A DNA stretch of 64,000 nt from Adlercreutzia hattorii (GCF_011405655.1 NZ_AP022829.1:1225001-1289000); one strand, 5' to 3'; positions 25,407-34,068 are shown, numbered from the stretch's first letter. Numbers and translations are program-made. Notes: generated by a model from the letters alone, not told the origin.

Positions 25407-25550
25407 ATGACAATCTCGGTAATCGAAGGCGCTTGCGACGAGACGAGCCAGGCGATGGCCTCGGCTGCCTGCGAGCCGGGGCGAAAGCTCCGGCTGCATG
25501 CATGCCGGGCCACGGGTCTTGAGCCGTTCGCGCATCGCTTGCGCCAGTGA
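25407..25550 (+). CDS. Possible 47-residue leader ORF before hisZG
   Basis: An ATG at 25407 preceded by GGAGAGGG opens a 47-codon frame, starting TISVIEGACDETSQAMASAA and stopping ten bases before the hisZG start. It holds only two His codons, so it is not a classic His attenuator peptide. The second half overlaps hairpins such as AGCCGG/CCGGCT (25474-25494). It may be a coupling leader, or just the space occupied by regulatory RNA. No family is recognised. Confidence 0.35.
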   Translation: MTISVIEGACDETSQAMASAACEPGRKLRLHACRATGLEPFAHRLRQ

Positions 25551-25560
25551 GGAATGTGCG

Positions 25561-27282
25561 TTGAACGCTGTGACACCATCGGGCTTCCGCGACGTGCTCT
25601 CCGAGGAGGCGCGCGTCCGCGAGGCCATCACCCGGGCCGTGGCCGACCTGTTCGCCTCTCGCGGCTATGTGCCCATCGAGACGCCCACCCTGGAGGTGAT
25701 GGACGTCCTGCGGGCCGGCGGACGGGTGCCGGCCACCCCCTTCAAGTTCTTCGACTCCCGGGGCGATCTTCTGGCCATGCGCCCGGACGTTACCCTGCAG
25801 ATCGCGCGCATGTGCGCCACGCGTCTGGCCGGCGTCCCCGGCCCCTTGCGCTTCCGCTACACCCAGCGCGTCTTTCGCGAGGCCGAGACGGAGAACCAGG
25901 TGCAGGCCCGCGAGCTCACCCAGTGCGGCGTGGAATGCATCGGGGAAGTGGGACCGGCGGCCGATGCCGAGATCGTCGTGCTGTTCGCCGAGGCGCTGCG
26001 GCTGGCCGGAGCGACGCAGTTCGTGCTCGCCATGGCTACGGTAGGGGTGCTCCGGGCCCTGCTCGAGCGCTCCGGTGCCTCCGAGCCGTGGAAGGCCGCG
26101 GTGCTGGACGCCTACCACAGCTCCGACTTCGTGGCCCTCGACCGCCTGTGCGACGTCGCCATGGGGCGCGCCGTGGAAGGGGAGGCCGTCGATGCGGGGG
26201 CTGCCGCGCCCGCTTACACCGAGGCCATCCGGCAGCTCGCGCGCATCCGGGGCGCCCAGGACGCCATCGACGCGGTGCGCGCGCTCGTGGCCCCGCTCGG
26301 GTGCGTGGCCGATCTGGACGACTTCCAGGCCACCTACGACCTTCTGGGCGAGGCCGGTCTGGCCGACTCCGTGCTCGTCGACTTCTCGGTGGCCAGCTCC
26401 TTCAACTACTACACGGGCCTCGTCTTCGAGGCCTGCTCGCCCTACCTGGGCTCGCCTTTGGGCTCCGGCGGCCGCTACGACCGCATGATAGGCGCCTTCG
26501 GGGCCGATCGTCCCGCCGCGGGCTTCGCCTTCTCGCTGGAGCAGGCCATGGCCGCCGCCTCTGCCGAGGCCGACGCCGCGGCCGCCTCTGGCCGCCCGTT
26601 GCGCATCGCCGTGCCCAAAGGCTCCCTGAACACCGAGGCCATCGCCTGTTTGGAAGAGGCCGGGCTCGACGTGACGGGACTTGCCAATCCGGGCCGCGCA
26701 CTCGTCATTTCCAACCCCGGGGTCGACTACATCATCGTGCGGCCCTCCGACGCGCCCGTCTTCGTGGCCCTGGGCGCCGCCGACTGCGGCATCTGCGGCA
26801 AGGACTCGCTTCTGGAAGTGGGCGCGGCCGTGGAGGAGCTGGTCGATCTGCGCTTCGGCGGCTGCCGCTTCGTCGTGGCGGAGTCGGCCGGCACGAGTGC
26901 GGCCATCGAGGAGCGCTACCGCAAGCTCGGCAGCATCCGCATCGCCACGAAGTACCCCTCCATCACCCGTGCCCATTTCGCGCGCACCGGCACCCAGGTG
27001 GAGATCGTCTACCTGCACGGCAACATCGAGCTGGCGCCCATCACCGGCATGGCCGAGCGCATCGTCGACATCACCGCCACGGGAACCACCCTGCGCGAGA
27101 ACAACCTGGAGATTGTGGAAGAGGTGCTCGCCTCCACGGCCCGCTTCTTCGCCAACGGCTGTGCCCTGCGCACCGACGAGCGCATCGTGGCGCTGGCCCG
27201 CGTGCTCGCCGAGAACGCCCCCAAGCACACTTACGCGCCTATCGCCGGCGCTTCCAACCCTGTCCAACCGAGCCTATCCTAA
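25561..27282 (+). CDS. hisZG: HisZ-HisG fusion: ATP phosphoribosyltransferase regulatory and catalytic subunits
   Basis: First step of histidine synthesis (ATP plus PRPP). Residues 1-340 are HisZ, a catalytically dead HisRS relative: motif 2 FRYTQRVFREAETENQVQARELTQCG and motif 3 GSGGRYDRMIGAFG. Residues 346-560 are a short-form HisG: LRIAVPKGSLNTEA, GAADCGICGKDSLLE and the PRPP loop DITATGTTLRENNLE. In most bacteria these are two proteins that form a hetero-octamer, so a fusion would fix a 1:1 ratio. TTG at 25561 with GAGGA upstream is the preferred start; GTG at 25570 is possible. No stop or frameshift separates the halves. Confidence 0.92.
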   Translation: MNAVTPSGFRDVLSEEARVREAITRAVADLFASRGYVPIETPTLEVMDVLRAGGRVPATPFKFFDSRGDLLAMRPDVTLQIARMCATRLAGVPGPLRFRYTQRVFREAETENQVQARELTQCGVECIGEVGPAADAEIVVLFAEALRLAGATQFVLAMATVGVLRALLERSGASEPWKAAVLDAYHSSDFVALDRLCDVAMGRAVEGEAVDAGAAAPAYTEAIRQLARIRGAQDAIDAVRALVAPLGCVADLDDFQATYDLLGEAGLADSVLVDFSVASSFNYYTGLVFEACSPYLGSPLGSGGRYDRMIGAFGADRPAAGFAFSLEQAMAAASAEADAAAASGRPLRIAVPKGSLNTEAIACLEEAGLDVTGLANPGRALVISNPGVDYIIVRPSDAPVFVALGAADCGICGKDSLLEVGAAVEELVDLRFGGCRFVVAESAGTSAAIEERYRKLGSIRIATKYPSITRAHFARTGTQVEIVYLHGNIELAPITGMAERIVDITATGTTLRENNLEIVEEVLASTARFFANGCALRTDERIVALARVLAENAPKHTYAPIAGASNPVQPSLS

Positions 27283-27294
27283 GGAGTGCGCCCC

Positions 27295-28656
27295 ATGACC
27301 ATGAGACGAATCGACCTGCAACCCCTCGAGCCCTTCACGAGCGACTTCATCGACCGCACCGGCGCCTTCAACCCCGGCGCCCTTGAGGCGGCCACCGCCA
27401 TCATCGAGCAGGTGCGCCAAGAGGGCGACGGTGCCCTGCGCGCGCTTACCGAGAAGTTCGACGGCGTGGCCATCGAGAACTTCCGCGTGCCGGGCGAGGC
27501 CATCGACGCCGCGATGGCGGAAGTGGACCCGGACACCCTCGAGGCCCTGAGGCACGCCGCGGCCCAGATCCGCGACTTCCACGAGCGCCAGAAGCAGCAG
27601 AGCTGGTTCTTCGCCCGCGAGGACGGGGCCATTGTGGGCTCGAAGGTGACGCCGCTCGAATCCGTGGGCATCTACGTGCCCGGGGGACGGGCGCTGTACC
27701 CCTCCACGGTGCTCATGAACGCCCTGCCCGCCCAGGTGGCCGGCGTGGAGCGCATCGTCTGCGTGACGCCGCCCACCAAGGACGGCACGCTGGACGCGGC
27801 CATTCTCGCCGCCTGCAAGATCGCCGGCGTGACCGAGATCTACACCGTCGGCGGCGCCCAGGCCGTGGCGGCGCTCGCCTACGGCACCGAGACCATCCGC
27901 CCGGTGGCCAAGATCACCGGCCCGGGCAACGCCTTCGTGGCCGCGGCCAAGAAGCTCGTCTCGGGCGATGTGGGCATCGACATGATCGCCGGGCCGTCGG
28001 AGGTCTGCGTCGTGGCCGACGAGACGGCCGACCCGCGGCTGGTGGCCATCGATCTCATGGCCCAGGCCGAGCACGATCCCCTGGCGGCCTGCTACCTCGT
28101 CACCTTCTCGGACGCCTACGCCGACGCGGTGGAGGCGGCCATCCAGGTGCACCTGGCCGATTCCACCCGCGCCGACATCACCCGCACCTCCCTTGAAGAT
28201 CACGGGCTCATCGTCGTGTGCACTTCCATGGAGCAGGCCCTGGAGGCAGTGAACGTCATCGCGCCGGAGCACTTGGAGATGCACGTGGAGGGCGCCATGG
28301 AGTATCTGGGCGCCATCCGCAACGCCGGGGCCATCTTCTTGGGCGCGTGGACGCCGGAGGCCGTGGGCGATTACGTGGCCGGCCCCAACCACACGCTGCC
28401 CACCGGCGGCACGGCCCGCTACTCGTCGCCCCTTTCCGTGGACGACTTCGTGAAGAAGTCCTCCATCATCCAGTACAGCCCGGCGGCCCTGAAGAACGAC
28501 GCGCGCGCCGTGGTGCAGATCGCCACCCACGAGGGGCTGTGGGCCCATGCCCGCTCGGTGGCCCTGCGTCTTAAGGCGCTGCTGGACGCCGAGCAGGCGA
28601 GCGTGGCCGGCTCGGCCGCGGCGGGCGTGGAGGACGGCGAGGCGCGCGGTGAATAA
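27295..28656 (+). CDS. hisD: Histidinol dehydrogenase
   Basis: Zinc-dependent, NAD-linked oxidation of L-histidinol to histidine, the last two steps of the pathway. Family motifs include [70 protein letters not shown] with the catalytic Glu-His pair, and [19 protein letters not shown]. Length is 453 residues, slightly above the usual 430. ATG at 27295 has AAGGAG overlapping the hisZG stop. It ends inside the start of hisC. Confidence 0.96.
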   Translation: MTMRRIDLQPLEPFTSDFIDRTGAFNPGALEAATAIIEQVRQEGDGALRALTEKFDGVAIENFRVPGEAIDAAMAEVDPDTLEALRHAAAQIRDFHERQKQQSWFFAREDGAIVGSKVTPLESVGIYVPGGRALYPSTVLMNALPAQVAGVERIVCVTPPTKDGTLDAAILAACKIAGVTEIYTVGGAQAVAALAYGTETIRPVAKITGPGNAFVAAAKKLVSGDVGIDMIAGPSEVCVVADETADPRLVAIDLMAQAEHDPLAACYLVTFSDAYADAVEAAIQVHLADSTRADITRTSLEDHGLIVVCTSMEQALEAVNVIAPEHLEMHVEGAMEYLGAIRNAGAIFLGAWTPEAVGDYVAGPNHTLPTGGTARYSSPLSVDDFVKKSSIIQYSPAALKNDARAVVQIATHEGLWAHARSVALRLKALLDAEQASVAGSAAAGVEDGEARGE

Positions 28657-29743
28657 GGTTCGCGCGTCGGCGCCCCAGCTTGAGGGACTCGTTCCCTACG
28701 ATCCGAAGTACCTGCCGGCCGAGGCGTACCTGTCGGCCAACGAGAATCCGCGCGACGTGGACGCCGAGGTGCGCGCCGCCATTGCGCGTCGCATTGCCCA
28801 GGTGCCTCTGAACCGCTATCCCGATCCTCTGGCCAACCGCCTGCGCGATCTCATCGCCGAGGCCAACGGGCTCGACCGCGCCAATGTCCTTCTGGGCAAC
28901 GGCGGCGACGAGCTTTTGTTCGATGTGGCCCTCGCTTGGGGCGGCCCGGGGCGCAGCTTCCTGAACCTGCCCCCGACCTTCTCGGTGTACGCGGCCAACG
29001 CACGGCTCACGAACACCCGCTGCGTGGATGTGCCGCGTCGGGCCGACTTCTCCATCGACGAAGCGGCGGTGCTTGAGCGCGTGGGGAAGGGCGACATCGA
29101 CTTCGTCATCGTGACGAGTCCGAACAACCCCACGGGCCAGAGGGCGTCCACGGCGTTCATCGAAGAGCTGCTCGACGCCACCGATGCGCTCGTGCTGGTG
29201 GACGAGGCCTACTTCGAGTTCTCGCGCGCCACGGTGCGCCCTTTGCTGGCGACCCACGAGAACCTCGCCATCCTGCGCACGTTCTCGAAGGCGTTCTCGC
29301 TGGCTGGTGCGCGCCTGGGCTACGTTTTGGCGAACGCGCCGGTCATCGAGGAGCTGTGCAAGGTGCGCCAGCCCTATTCCGTGGACGCCATCTCCCAGGC
29401 CATAGGAGAGGTGGTCTTCGAGAACCGCGCCCGCTTCGAGCCGGGCATCCGCGAGATCATCGAGGAGCGGGGCCGCGTCATGGAGGCGCTGCGCACCCTG
29501 CCCGGCGTGACCGCCTACCCGTCGGATTCCAACTGGATTCTGTTCTCAATGGAAGATGCCGGGGCGGCCTGGCAGTACCTGTACGACCGCGGCGTGCTCG
29601 TGCGCGATTTCAGCAGCGCCCCCATGCTCGAGGGCTGTCTGCGGGCGACCATCGGCACGCCGGAACAGAACGACGCGTTCATCCGCGGGCTGCGCGACTT
29701 TCTCGCCGAGAGCCGTGCCCAGCGCGCGCGGGCTATGCAATAG
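28649..29743 (+). CDS. hisC: Histidinol-phosphate aminotransferase
   Basis: PLP-dependent conversion of imidazole acetol phosphate to histidinol phosphate. The 364-residue protein shows YLSANENPRDVDAEV, LLGNGGDELLFDVA, VIVTSPNNPTGQ, LVDEAYFEFS and the PLP-binding Lys in TFSKAFSLAGARLGY. The GTG start at 28649 overlaps the hisD stop by 8 bases, a coupled arrangement. Fold type I aminotransferases are similar among themselves, but the operon position settles the role. Confidence 0.95.
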   Translation: MNKVRASAPQLEGLVPYDPKYLPAEAYLSANENPRDVDAEVRAAIARRIAQVPLNRYPDPLANRLRDLIAEANGLDRANVLLGNGGDELLFDVALAWGGPGRSFLNLPPTFSVYAANARLTNTRCVDVPRRADFSIDEAAVLERVGKGDIDFVIVTSPNNPTGQRASTAFIEELLDATDALVLVDEAYFEFSRATVRPLLATHENLAILRTFSKAFSLAGARLGYVLANAPVIEELCKVRQPYSVDAISQAIGEVVFENRARFEPGIREIIEERGRVMEALRTLPGVTAYPSDSNWILFSMEDAGAAWQYLYDRGVLVRDFSSAPMLEGCLRATIGTPEQNDAFIRGLRDFLAESRAQRARAMQ

Positions 29744-29755
29744 GGAAGGAGAGCA

Positions 29756-30346
29756 ATGACGAGAGAGGCCACCATCCTCCGCGAGACGGCGGAGACGCGC
29801 ATCGAGGTCACGGTGAACCTGGACGGCGCGGGACGTGCGGACGTGGCGTGCGGCATCGGGTTCTTCGACCACATGCTATGCGCTTTTGCACGTCACGGCC
29901 GTTTCGATCTGAAGGTGTCGGTGCGCGGCGACTTGCATGTGGACGGCCACCACACGGTGGAGGACACGGGCATCGTGCTGGGCCGCGCTCTGGCCGAGGC
30001 CTTGGGAGAGAAGGCCGGCATCGAGCGGTTTGGCAGCGCGTTCGTGCCGATGGACGAGGCGCTGGTGCTGGCGGCTCTGGATATCTCCGGACGCGGGCAG
30101 CTGCACTGGGACGTCGAGGCGCCGTTCGGCATGGTGGGCGATTTCGACACTCAGCTCGCCCGGGAGTTCTTCATCGCGCTTGCCGCTAACGCGGGCATCA
30201 CCCTGCACATCCGGCAGCTCGCTGGCGACAACGTGCACCACATCTTCGAGGCCGCCTTCAAGGCGGCAGGCCGCGCCCTGCGCCAGGCCGTGGCCGTCGA
30301 CCCGGCCCTGGGTGGCGCGGTTCCCTCAACTAAAGGCGTGCTATGA
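29756..30346 (+). CDS. hisB: Imidazoleglycerol-phosphate dehydratase
   Basis: Manganese-dependent dehydration of IGP. The 196-residue monofunctional form has both metal-binding repeats: FFDHMLCAFARHG and GDLHVDGHHTVEDTGIVLG, then EFFIALAANAGITLHIRQLAGDNVHHIFEAAFKA. ATG at 29756 follows GGAAGGAG. Its stop overlaps the hisH start (ATGA). Confidence 0.96.
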   Translation: MTREATILRETAETRIEVTVNLDGAGRADVACGIGFFDHMLCAFARHGRFDLKVSVRGDLHVDGHHTVEDTGIVLGRALAEALGEKAGIERFGSAFVPMDEALVLAALDISGRGQLHWDVEAPFGMVGDFDTQLAREFFIALAANAGITLHIRQLAGDNVHHIFEAAFKAAGRALRQAVAVDPALGGAVPSTKGVL

Positions 30347-31047
30347 GCATCGTCATTGTCGACTACCATAAGGGAAACCTGCTCTCGGTGGAGCGGGGAC
30401 TTGTAGGCGCGGGGGCAGACGTCGTCGTGACCGATAAGGCGGATGTCATCCGCGCGGCCGACGCCGTGGTGCTGCCCGGCGTGGGGGCCTTCGCCGATGC
30501 CGCCGCGTCCATGGAGGAGATGGGCCAGATGGAGGCGGTGCGCGCGGCGGTGGCCGGCGGCGCGCCGTTTTTGGGCATCTGCCTTGGGATGCACCTCATG
30601 TTCGAGGCGGGCACCGAGCACGCGCCCGCTGACGGCCCGCTGCCACGCGGCCTCGGCTTCATCGAGGGCGTGGTGGACGCCATGCCCCGCACCGACGCTG
30701 CCGGCCTCGCCTACAAAGTGCCCCATGTGGGATGGAACTCCGTGGAGTTCTCCGAGCCGAATTCGCTGTTCGATGGAATCGCGCCCGGCGAGTTCTTCTA
30801 CTTCACCCACAGCTTCGTGGCGCCGCCGAGCGTGGCCACCATTGCCGAGACCGTGCATTCGGTGACCTTCCCCTGCGCCGTGCAGGTGCCGGGCCGTCCC
30901 GTCTTCGGCGTTCAGTTCCATCCGGAGAAGAGCTCGGATGCGGGCGCGCGCCTGCTTGCCAACTTCGCAACCATTGCACGAGCCGCGCGCGCCGGCAGCG
31001 CGCACGCTGATAAGGTGGCGGAAAACCCCGTCGCGTCAAAGGAGTAG
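30343..31047 (+). CDS. hisH: Imidazole glycerol phosphate synthase, glutaminase subunit
   Basis: Provides ammonia from glutamine to HisF. Class I amidotransferase: oxyanion loop LPGVGAFADAA, nucleophile Cys in FLGICLGMHLMFEAG, and the His-Glu pair in FGVQFHPEKSS. At 234 residues it carries a short Ala-rich C-terminal extension. hisF, its partner, is 970 bases downstream after hisA and a repeat. Confidence 0.95.
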   Translation: MSIVIVDYHKGNLLSVERGLVGAGADVVVTDKADVIRAADAVVLPGVGAFADAAASMEEMGQMEAVRAAVAGGAPFLGICLGMHLMFEAGTEHAPADGPLPRGLGFIEGVVDAMPRTDAAGLAYKVPHVGWNSVEFSEPNSLFDGIAPGEFFYFTHSFVAPPSVATIAETVHSVTFPCAVQVPGRPVFGVQFHPEKSSDAGARLLANFATIARAARAGSAHADKVAENPVASKE

Positions 31048-31049
31048 CC

Positions 31050-31841
31050 ATGTACCTTCTTCCTGCCATCGATCTTTTAGACGGGCGCGCGGTGCGCTTG
31101 GCCAAAGGAGACTACCACGCCGTCACCGTGTACAACGACGACCCGGCGTATCAGGCCCAGCTGTTTGAGGAGGCCGGTGCGACGTGGCTTCATGTGGTCG
31201 ATCTGGATGGCGCGAAGTCCGGCAATCCCGACAACTTGGAAGTGGTGCGCGCGATTTTGGCGCGCACGAGCCTGAAGGTGGAGGTAGGCGGCGGCGTGCG
31301 CTCCCTGGAAGCGGCCGACCGTCTGCTGGATGCTGGCGCGACCCGCGTCATCCTAGGCACCGCACTTGTGCGCGATCCTGATTTCGCCCAGGCGGCCATG
31401 GAGAAGTTCGGCCCCGATGCCCTGGTTGCCGGCATCGACGCGAAGGCCGGCGAAGCCGCTGTGGCCGGCTGGACTGAAGGATCGGGCGTGGCCGCCGCCG
31501 ACCTGGCCCGCCGCATGGCGGCGCTGGGATACGAGCACCTCGTCTACACCGACATCGCCCGCGACGGCATGCAGACCGGCGTGGAGAACGAGGCCTACGC
31601 GAAGATGGCCGCCGCCTTTGGCAATCCGGTCATCGTTTCCGGCGGCATCGCCACCGCAGCTGACATCCGGGCGCTGGCCCCCATCGCCGACGCCGTGGAA
31701 GGCGTCATTACCGGTCGGGCCATCTACGAGGGCACTCTTACCGTGGCCGACGGCGTTGCGGCGTGCGACGGCACCTTCCAGCTGTCCGACCAGCTGGAAG
31801 AGGAGGAGCGTCCCCTGACCATCGAAGAGCTGGAAAGCTAG
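31050..31841 (+). CDS. hisA: ProFAR isomerase HisA
   Basis: Phosphoribosylformimino-AICAR-P isomerase, a (beta/alpha)8 barrel. LPAIDLLDGRAVRLAKGDY at the N-terminus holds the catalytic Asp, VEVGGGVRSLEAADRLLDAGATRVILGT and VSGGIATAADIRAL are phosphate-binding loops, and VYTDIARDGMQTGVE carries the second Asp. At 263 residues it has a C-terminal extension of about 20 residues rich in Glu. In some actinobacteria this enzyme also does the TrpF reaction (PriA); that cannot be decided here. Confidence 0.93.
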   Translation: MYLLPAIDLLDGRAVRLAKGDYHAVTVYNDDPAYQAQLFEEAGATWLHVVDLDGAKSGNPDNLEVVRAILARTSLKVEVGGGVRSLEAADRLLDAGATRVILGTALVRDPDFAQAAMEKFGPDALVAGIDAKAGEAAVAGWTEGSGVAAADLARRMAALGYEHLVYTDIARDGMQTGVENEAYAKMAAAFGNPVIVSGGIATAADIRALAPIADAVEGVITGRAIYEGTLTVADGVAACDGTFQLSDQLEEEERPLTIEELES

Positions 31842-31858
31842 CAAACAAGGAAGAGCAG

Positions 31859-32000
31859 CCCGGGCGCCGCCGGGTGCCTTGACCGAGCGAGTTCCGCAGA
31901 TGGTGTCGAAGGCCAAAAGGGAGGGGGAGCGGTTGGCCCTGACGCCTTCGATACCAGCGAGGACTGTCTGAGCGAATCAAGGTACCCGGCGGCGCCCGGG
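31859..32000. repeat. Modular hairpin repeat, copy 2, between hisA and hisF
   Basis: Three nested features: an outer perfect 17-bp stem (31859-31875 with 31984-32000), the two boxes shared with copy 1 (31875-31896 and 31956-31984), and an inner 13-bp stem with one mismatch (TGGTGTCGAAGGC with GCCTTCGATACCA). It interrupts an otherwise tight operon with a 178-base gap. As RNA it would form a long rod that may affect hisF expression or mRNA stability (inference). Confidence 0.8.
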
Positions 32001-32019
32001 CGGACGGGTTGAAGAGAGT

Positions 32020-32784
32020 ATGTTAACAAAGAGAGTAATCCCCTGCCTGGACGTAAAGGACGGCCGCGTCGTGAAGGGCGTGAATTTCGTGGGCCTGCGC
32101 GATGCGGGGGACCCCATCGAGCTGGCCCGCGCCTACGACGAGCAAAAGGCCGACGAGGTCATCTTCCTGGACATCACCGCCACGAGCGACGATCGCGCCA
32201 CCACGGTGGAGCTCGCGAGTCACGCTTCGGCCGAGCTGCATCTGCCCTATTGCGTGGGCGGCGGCTTCCGCAGCGTGGCCGACATCCGCAAGATGATCGC
32301 CGCCGGCGCCGACAAGGTGTCGGTGAACTCGGCAGCCGTGGCGAACCCCCAGCTCATCACCGATGCAGCTCGGGCCTTCGGCACGCAGGCGATCCTCTGC
32401 GCCATCGACGCGAAAGCGGTGCCCGGCAATCCCAACAAGTGGGAGGTCTACGTGGCCGGCGGTCGCAAGAACACCCATATCGACGCCATCGAATGGGCCC
32501 GCGAGGCGACTCGGCGCGGAGCGGGGGAGATCCTGCTCACCTCCATGGACCGCGACGGCAGCCGCGACGGCTTCGACTGCCACCTGACGCGCTCCGTGGC
32601 CCGGGCCGTGGACATCCCCGTCATCGCCAGCGGCGGCGTGGGCAAGCTCGAGCACTTCGCCGAGGGCATCATCGAGGGCGAGGCCGACGCCGTGCTCGCC
32701 GCCAGCGTCTTCCATTTCGGCGAGCTTACCGTGCGCCAGGTAAAAGAATCCATGCGCGCCGCCGGCATCCCGGTACGGCTTTAG
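32020..32784 (+). CDS. hisF: Imidazole glycerol phosphate synthase, cyclase subunit
   Basis: Forms IGP and AICAR with ammonia from HisH. The 254-residue barrel begins [31 protein letters not shown] with the catalytic Asp, continues [17 protein letters not shown], and has [46 protein letters not shown] with the second Asp, and [15 protein letters not shown]. It is the last gene before the toxin-antitoxin island; hisI lies 1.6 kb further on. Confidence 0.96.
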   Translation: MLTKRVIPCLDVKDGRVVKGVNFVGLRDAGDPIELARAYDEQKADEVIFLDITATSDDRATTVELASHASAELHLPYCVGGGFRSVADIRKMIAAGADKVSVNSAAVANPQLITDAARAFGTQAILCAIDAKAVPGNPNKWEVYVAGGRKNTHIDAIEWAREATRRGAGEILLTSMDRDGSRDGFDCHLTRSVARAVDIPVIASGGVGKLEHFAEGIIEGEADAVLAASVFHFGELTVRQVKESMRAAGIPVRL

Positions 32785-32790
32785 GCGAGC

Positions 32791-33093
32791 TTAGGATTTC
32801 GCATAAAGAAGATTTCTGTCTTTCAGGTAGCGCTGTTGAGCGCGCGGGTGGAAGGAATTGCTGCCGCACACGACATCCACGGAGCGACCGAGGGCAGCCT
32901 CCAGAGCAACGCCGGGTCCTCCCAGGGAGAAGAGCGTGATGGAGTCGCCGCATTCGATGCAAATATCGACGTCTGATTCCTCGTCGGCCTCATTGCGAGC
33001 ATAGGAGTCAAAAAGATAGGCTTCGGTGATGTCGTATCGCGGCATCACCTCATGAACGGCAGAGGAAATGGTATGTTCATCCAGCGTCTTCAT
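32791..33093 (-). CDS. MNT-type nucleotidyltransferase domain protein
   Basis: A 100-residue minimal nucleotidyltransferase. The active-site region reads LFDSYARNEADEESDVDICIEC, where the usual GSxARG is changed to DSYARN but the D-x-D metal site is kept. Related proteins act as antitoxins that AMPylate HEPN toxins (family knowledge), but no HEPN gene lies next to it; downstream it abuts the convergent hisF with a six-base gap. Its start overlaps the end of the preceding small gene by 17 bases, so it belongs to the hicAB operon. The partner may have been lost, or the protein may now work alone. Confidence 0.8.
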   Translation of the reverse strand: MKTLDEHTISSAVHEVMPRYDITEAYLFDSYARNEADEESDVDICIECGDSITLFSLGGPGVALEAALGRSVDVVCGSNSFHPRAQQRYLKDRNLLYAKS

Positions 33094-33322
33094 AGTGCAA
33101 GTTTAGCATAACCAGCCAGGGGATCGTCGATGGGCAGGAAGTCGTTGTGGGATGCGACGAGGTTTCCTCTTTCAGATAGATGCTCGTGTTGTTGAGGTTG
33201 TTGCTATTCGACTTTTGCCGCAGAGCTTCGTGCTTGGAGTGAGAATTCTCCCATGCTTGGATGAACTCGGGATCACGTTTACTTCGCTTCTGCACATAAC
33301 GCTCAATGTCATTAGTCGTCAT
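33077..33322 (-). CDS. Small protein, possible remnant of a HigA/XRE-type antitoxin
   Basis: 81 residues starting TTNDIERYVQKRSKRDPEFIQAWENS. The first 35 residues resemble the N-terminal region that precedes the helix-turn-helix in HigA-like antitoxins; the remainder is Asn/Thr/Ser-rich with no HTH, so it may be a truncated gene read into new sequence. Its ATG overlaps the hicB stop (ATGA) and its end overlaps the nucleotidyltransferase start, which suggests it is translated. The family link is weak and based on reading alone. Confidence 0.5.
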   Translation of the reverse strand: MTTNDIERYVQKRSKRDPEFIQAWENSHSKHEALRQKSNSNNLNNTSIYLKEETSSHPTTTSCPSTIPWLVMLNLHYEDAG

Positions 33323-33762
33323 TCGCGCTTTCCGGCCTTTGGCCTTCCCGCTGGGGCGCGGGAGGCAAGGCGCGCGTCGATGCTGGCTTTGGTCACCCAG
33401 GTGTTGCGGCCGTCTTTCCAACCTTCTAGAAGGCCCGAATGCAGCATAGCCGTCACGCGGCTGCGGCTGACGCCGAGTAGTTCCGCCGCCTGAGCAGCGC
33501 TCACTTTCTCGATGTCGTCCAGTGTGACATCGACGGACACGATGAGTCTCACGCCTCCGTGAGAGGGCTCGTGGTCGAACGTTGCCTTGGGCGGTGTCTC
33601 GCCGCGCATCAGGTATTCCCGAGCGAGCTCCCTCAAAAGGTCGGCCGCCGACTCGCAGACATCTTCCACGTCGACGCCCTGGGTGATGCCCACAAGATCG
33701 AAAGGTGCAGCAATCCACGCGAACTCCCCGCGCCACATTTCGAATTCATAGGTATATTGCAT
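33319..33762 (-). CDS. hicB: HicB-like antitoxin with a helix-turn-helix domain
   Basis: Antitoxin of a HicAB module: neutralises HicA and probably represses the operon. The N-terminal part MQYTYEFEMWRGEFAWIAAPFDLVG looks like the partial RNase H fold of HicB; the C-terminal part SAAQAAELLGVSRSRVTAMLHSGLLEGWKDGRNTWVTKASI is an excisionase-type HTH. ATG at 33762 has AAGGAG six bases upstream; an in-frame ATG at 33780 is an alternative (147 or 153 residues). It follows hicA closely in the same direction and overlaps the next gene. Confidence 0.78.
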   Translation of the reverse strand: MQYTYEFEMWRGEFAWIAAPFDLVGITQGVDVEDVCESAADLLRELAREYLMRGETPPKATFDHEPSHGGVRLIVSVDVTLDDIEKVSAAQAAELLGVSRSRVTAMLHSGLLEGWKDGRNTWVTKASIDARLASRAPAGRPKAGKRE

Positions 33763-33792
33763 CTCTTGCTCCTTGATCATCTGGCTGATCTC

Positions 33793-33966
33793 CTATAAAA
33801 GGCCTGCCTGCTTCTTCAACTCCCTGAATACCTCATCCTCGATTTCTCGGTGTCTCTTGATCATGATGGTTGTGCGGCCGTTGGTGAACTTCTCGTGCTT
33901 CGTGTCGCCGACGGACCAGAACCCGTGATTTTCGAAATACCTTATGACATCCCTTCTCTTTGTCAT
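33793..33966 (-). CDS. hicA: HicA-like mRNA interferase toxin
   Basis: A 57-residue protein, short enough to be missed by gene callers: it starts TKRRDVIRYFENHGFWSVGD, then KHEKFTNGRTTIMIKRHREI, and ends in ELKKQAGLL. HicA toxins have a double-stranded-RNA-binding-like fold with a catalytic His in a GSHxxF-like motif; here KHEKF takes that place. AAGGAGAG lies upstream of the ATG at 33966. It is the first gene of a minus-strand operon whose second gene is hicB. The region is visibly more AT-rich than the chromosome around it, which fits acquisition by transfer. Confidence 0.75.
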   Translation of the reverse strand: MTKRRDVIRYFENHGFWSVGDTKHEKFTNGRTTIMIKRHREIEDEVFRELKKQAGLL

Positions 33967-33986
33967 GCTCTCTCCTTAGTAAGATA

Positions 33987-34014
33987 ATTATGAATTGAAT
34001 TTACAAAAAGTCAA
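33987..34014 (-). promoter_or_regulatory. hicA promoter
   Basis: On the minus strand: -35 TTGACT (34014-34009), 16-base spacer, -10 CATAAT (33992-33987), about 20 bases before the hicA start. Confidence 0.6.
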
Positions 34015-34039
34015 CTGCTAACGTGGTTTCGCAACAAAC

Positions 34040-34068
34040 TTGCGTTTGAATCGTAGTCGAACTATAAT
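34040..34068 (+). promoter_or_regulatory. Promoter of the small regulator gene and possibly hisI
   Basis: -35 TTGCGT (34040-34045), 17-base spacer, perfect -10 TATAAT (34063-34068). It diverges from the hicA promoter. Confidence 0.65.

Noticed and set aside
25251-25560. T-box or His-rich attenuator before the his operon
   Set aside because: No T-box sequence or specifier stem seen, and the short ORF has only two separate His codons.
25251-25560. Frameshifted continuation of larC (LarC2)
   Set aside because: Translations of this stretch show no LarC2-like motifs and contain promoter-like AT-rich sequence.
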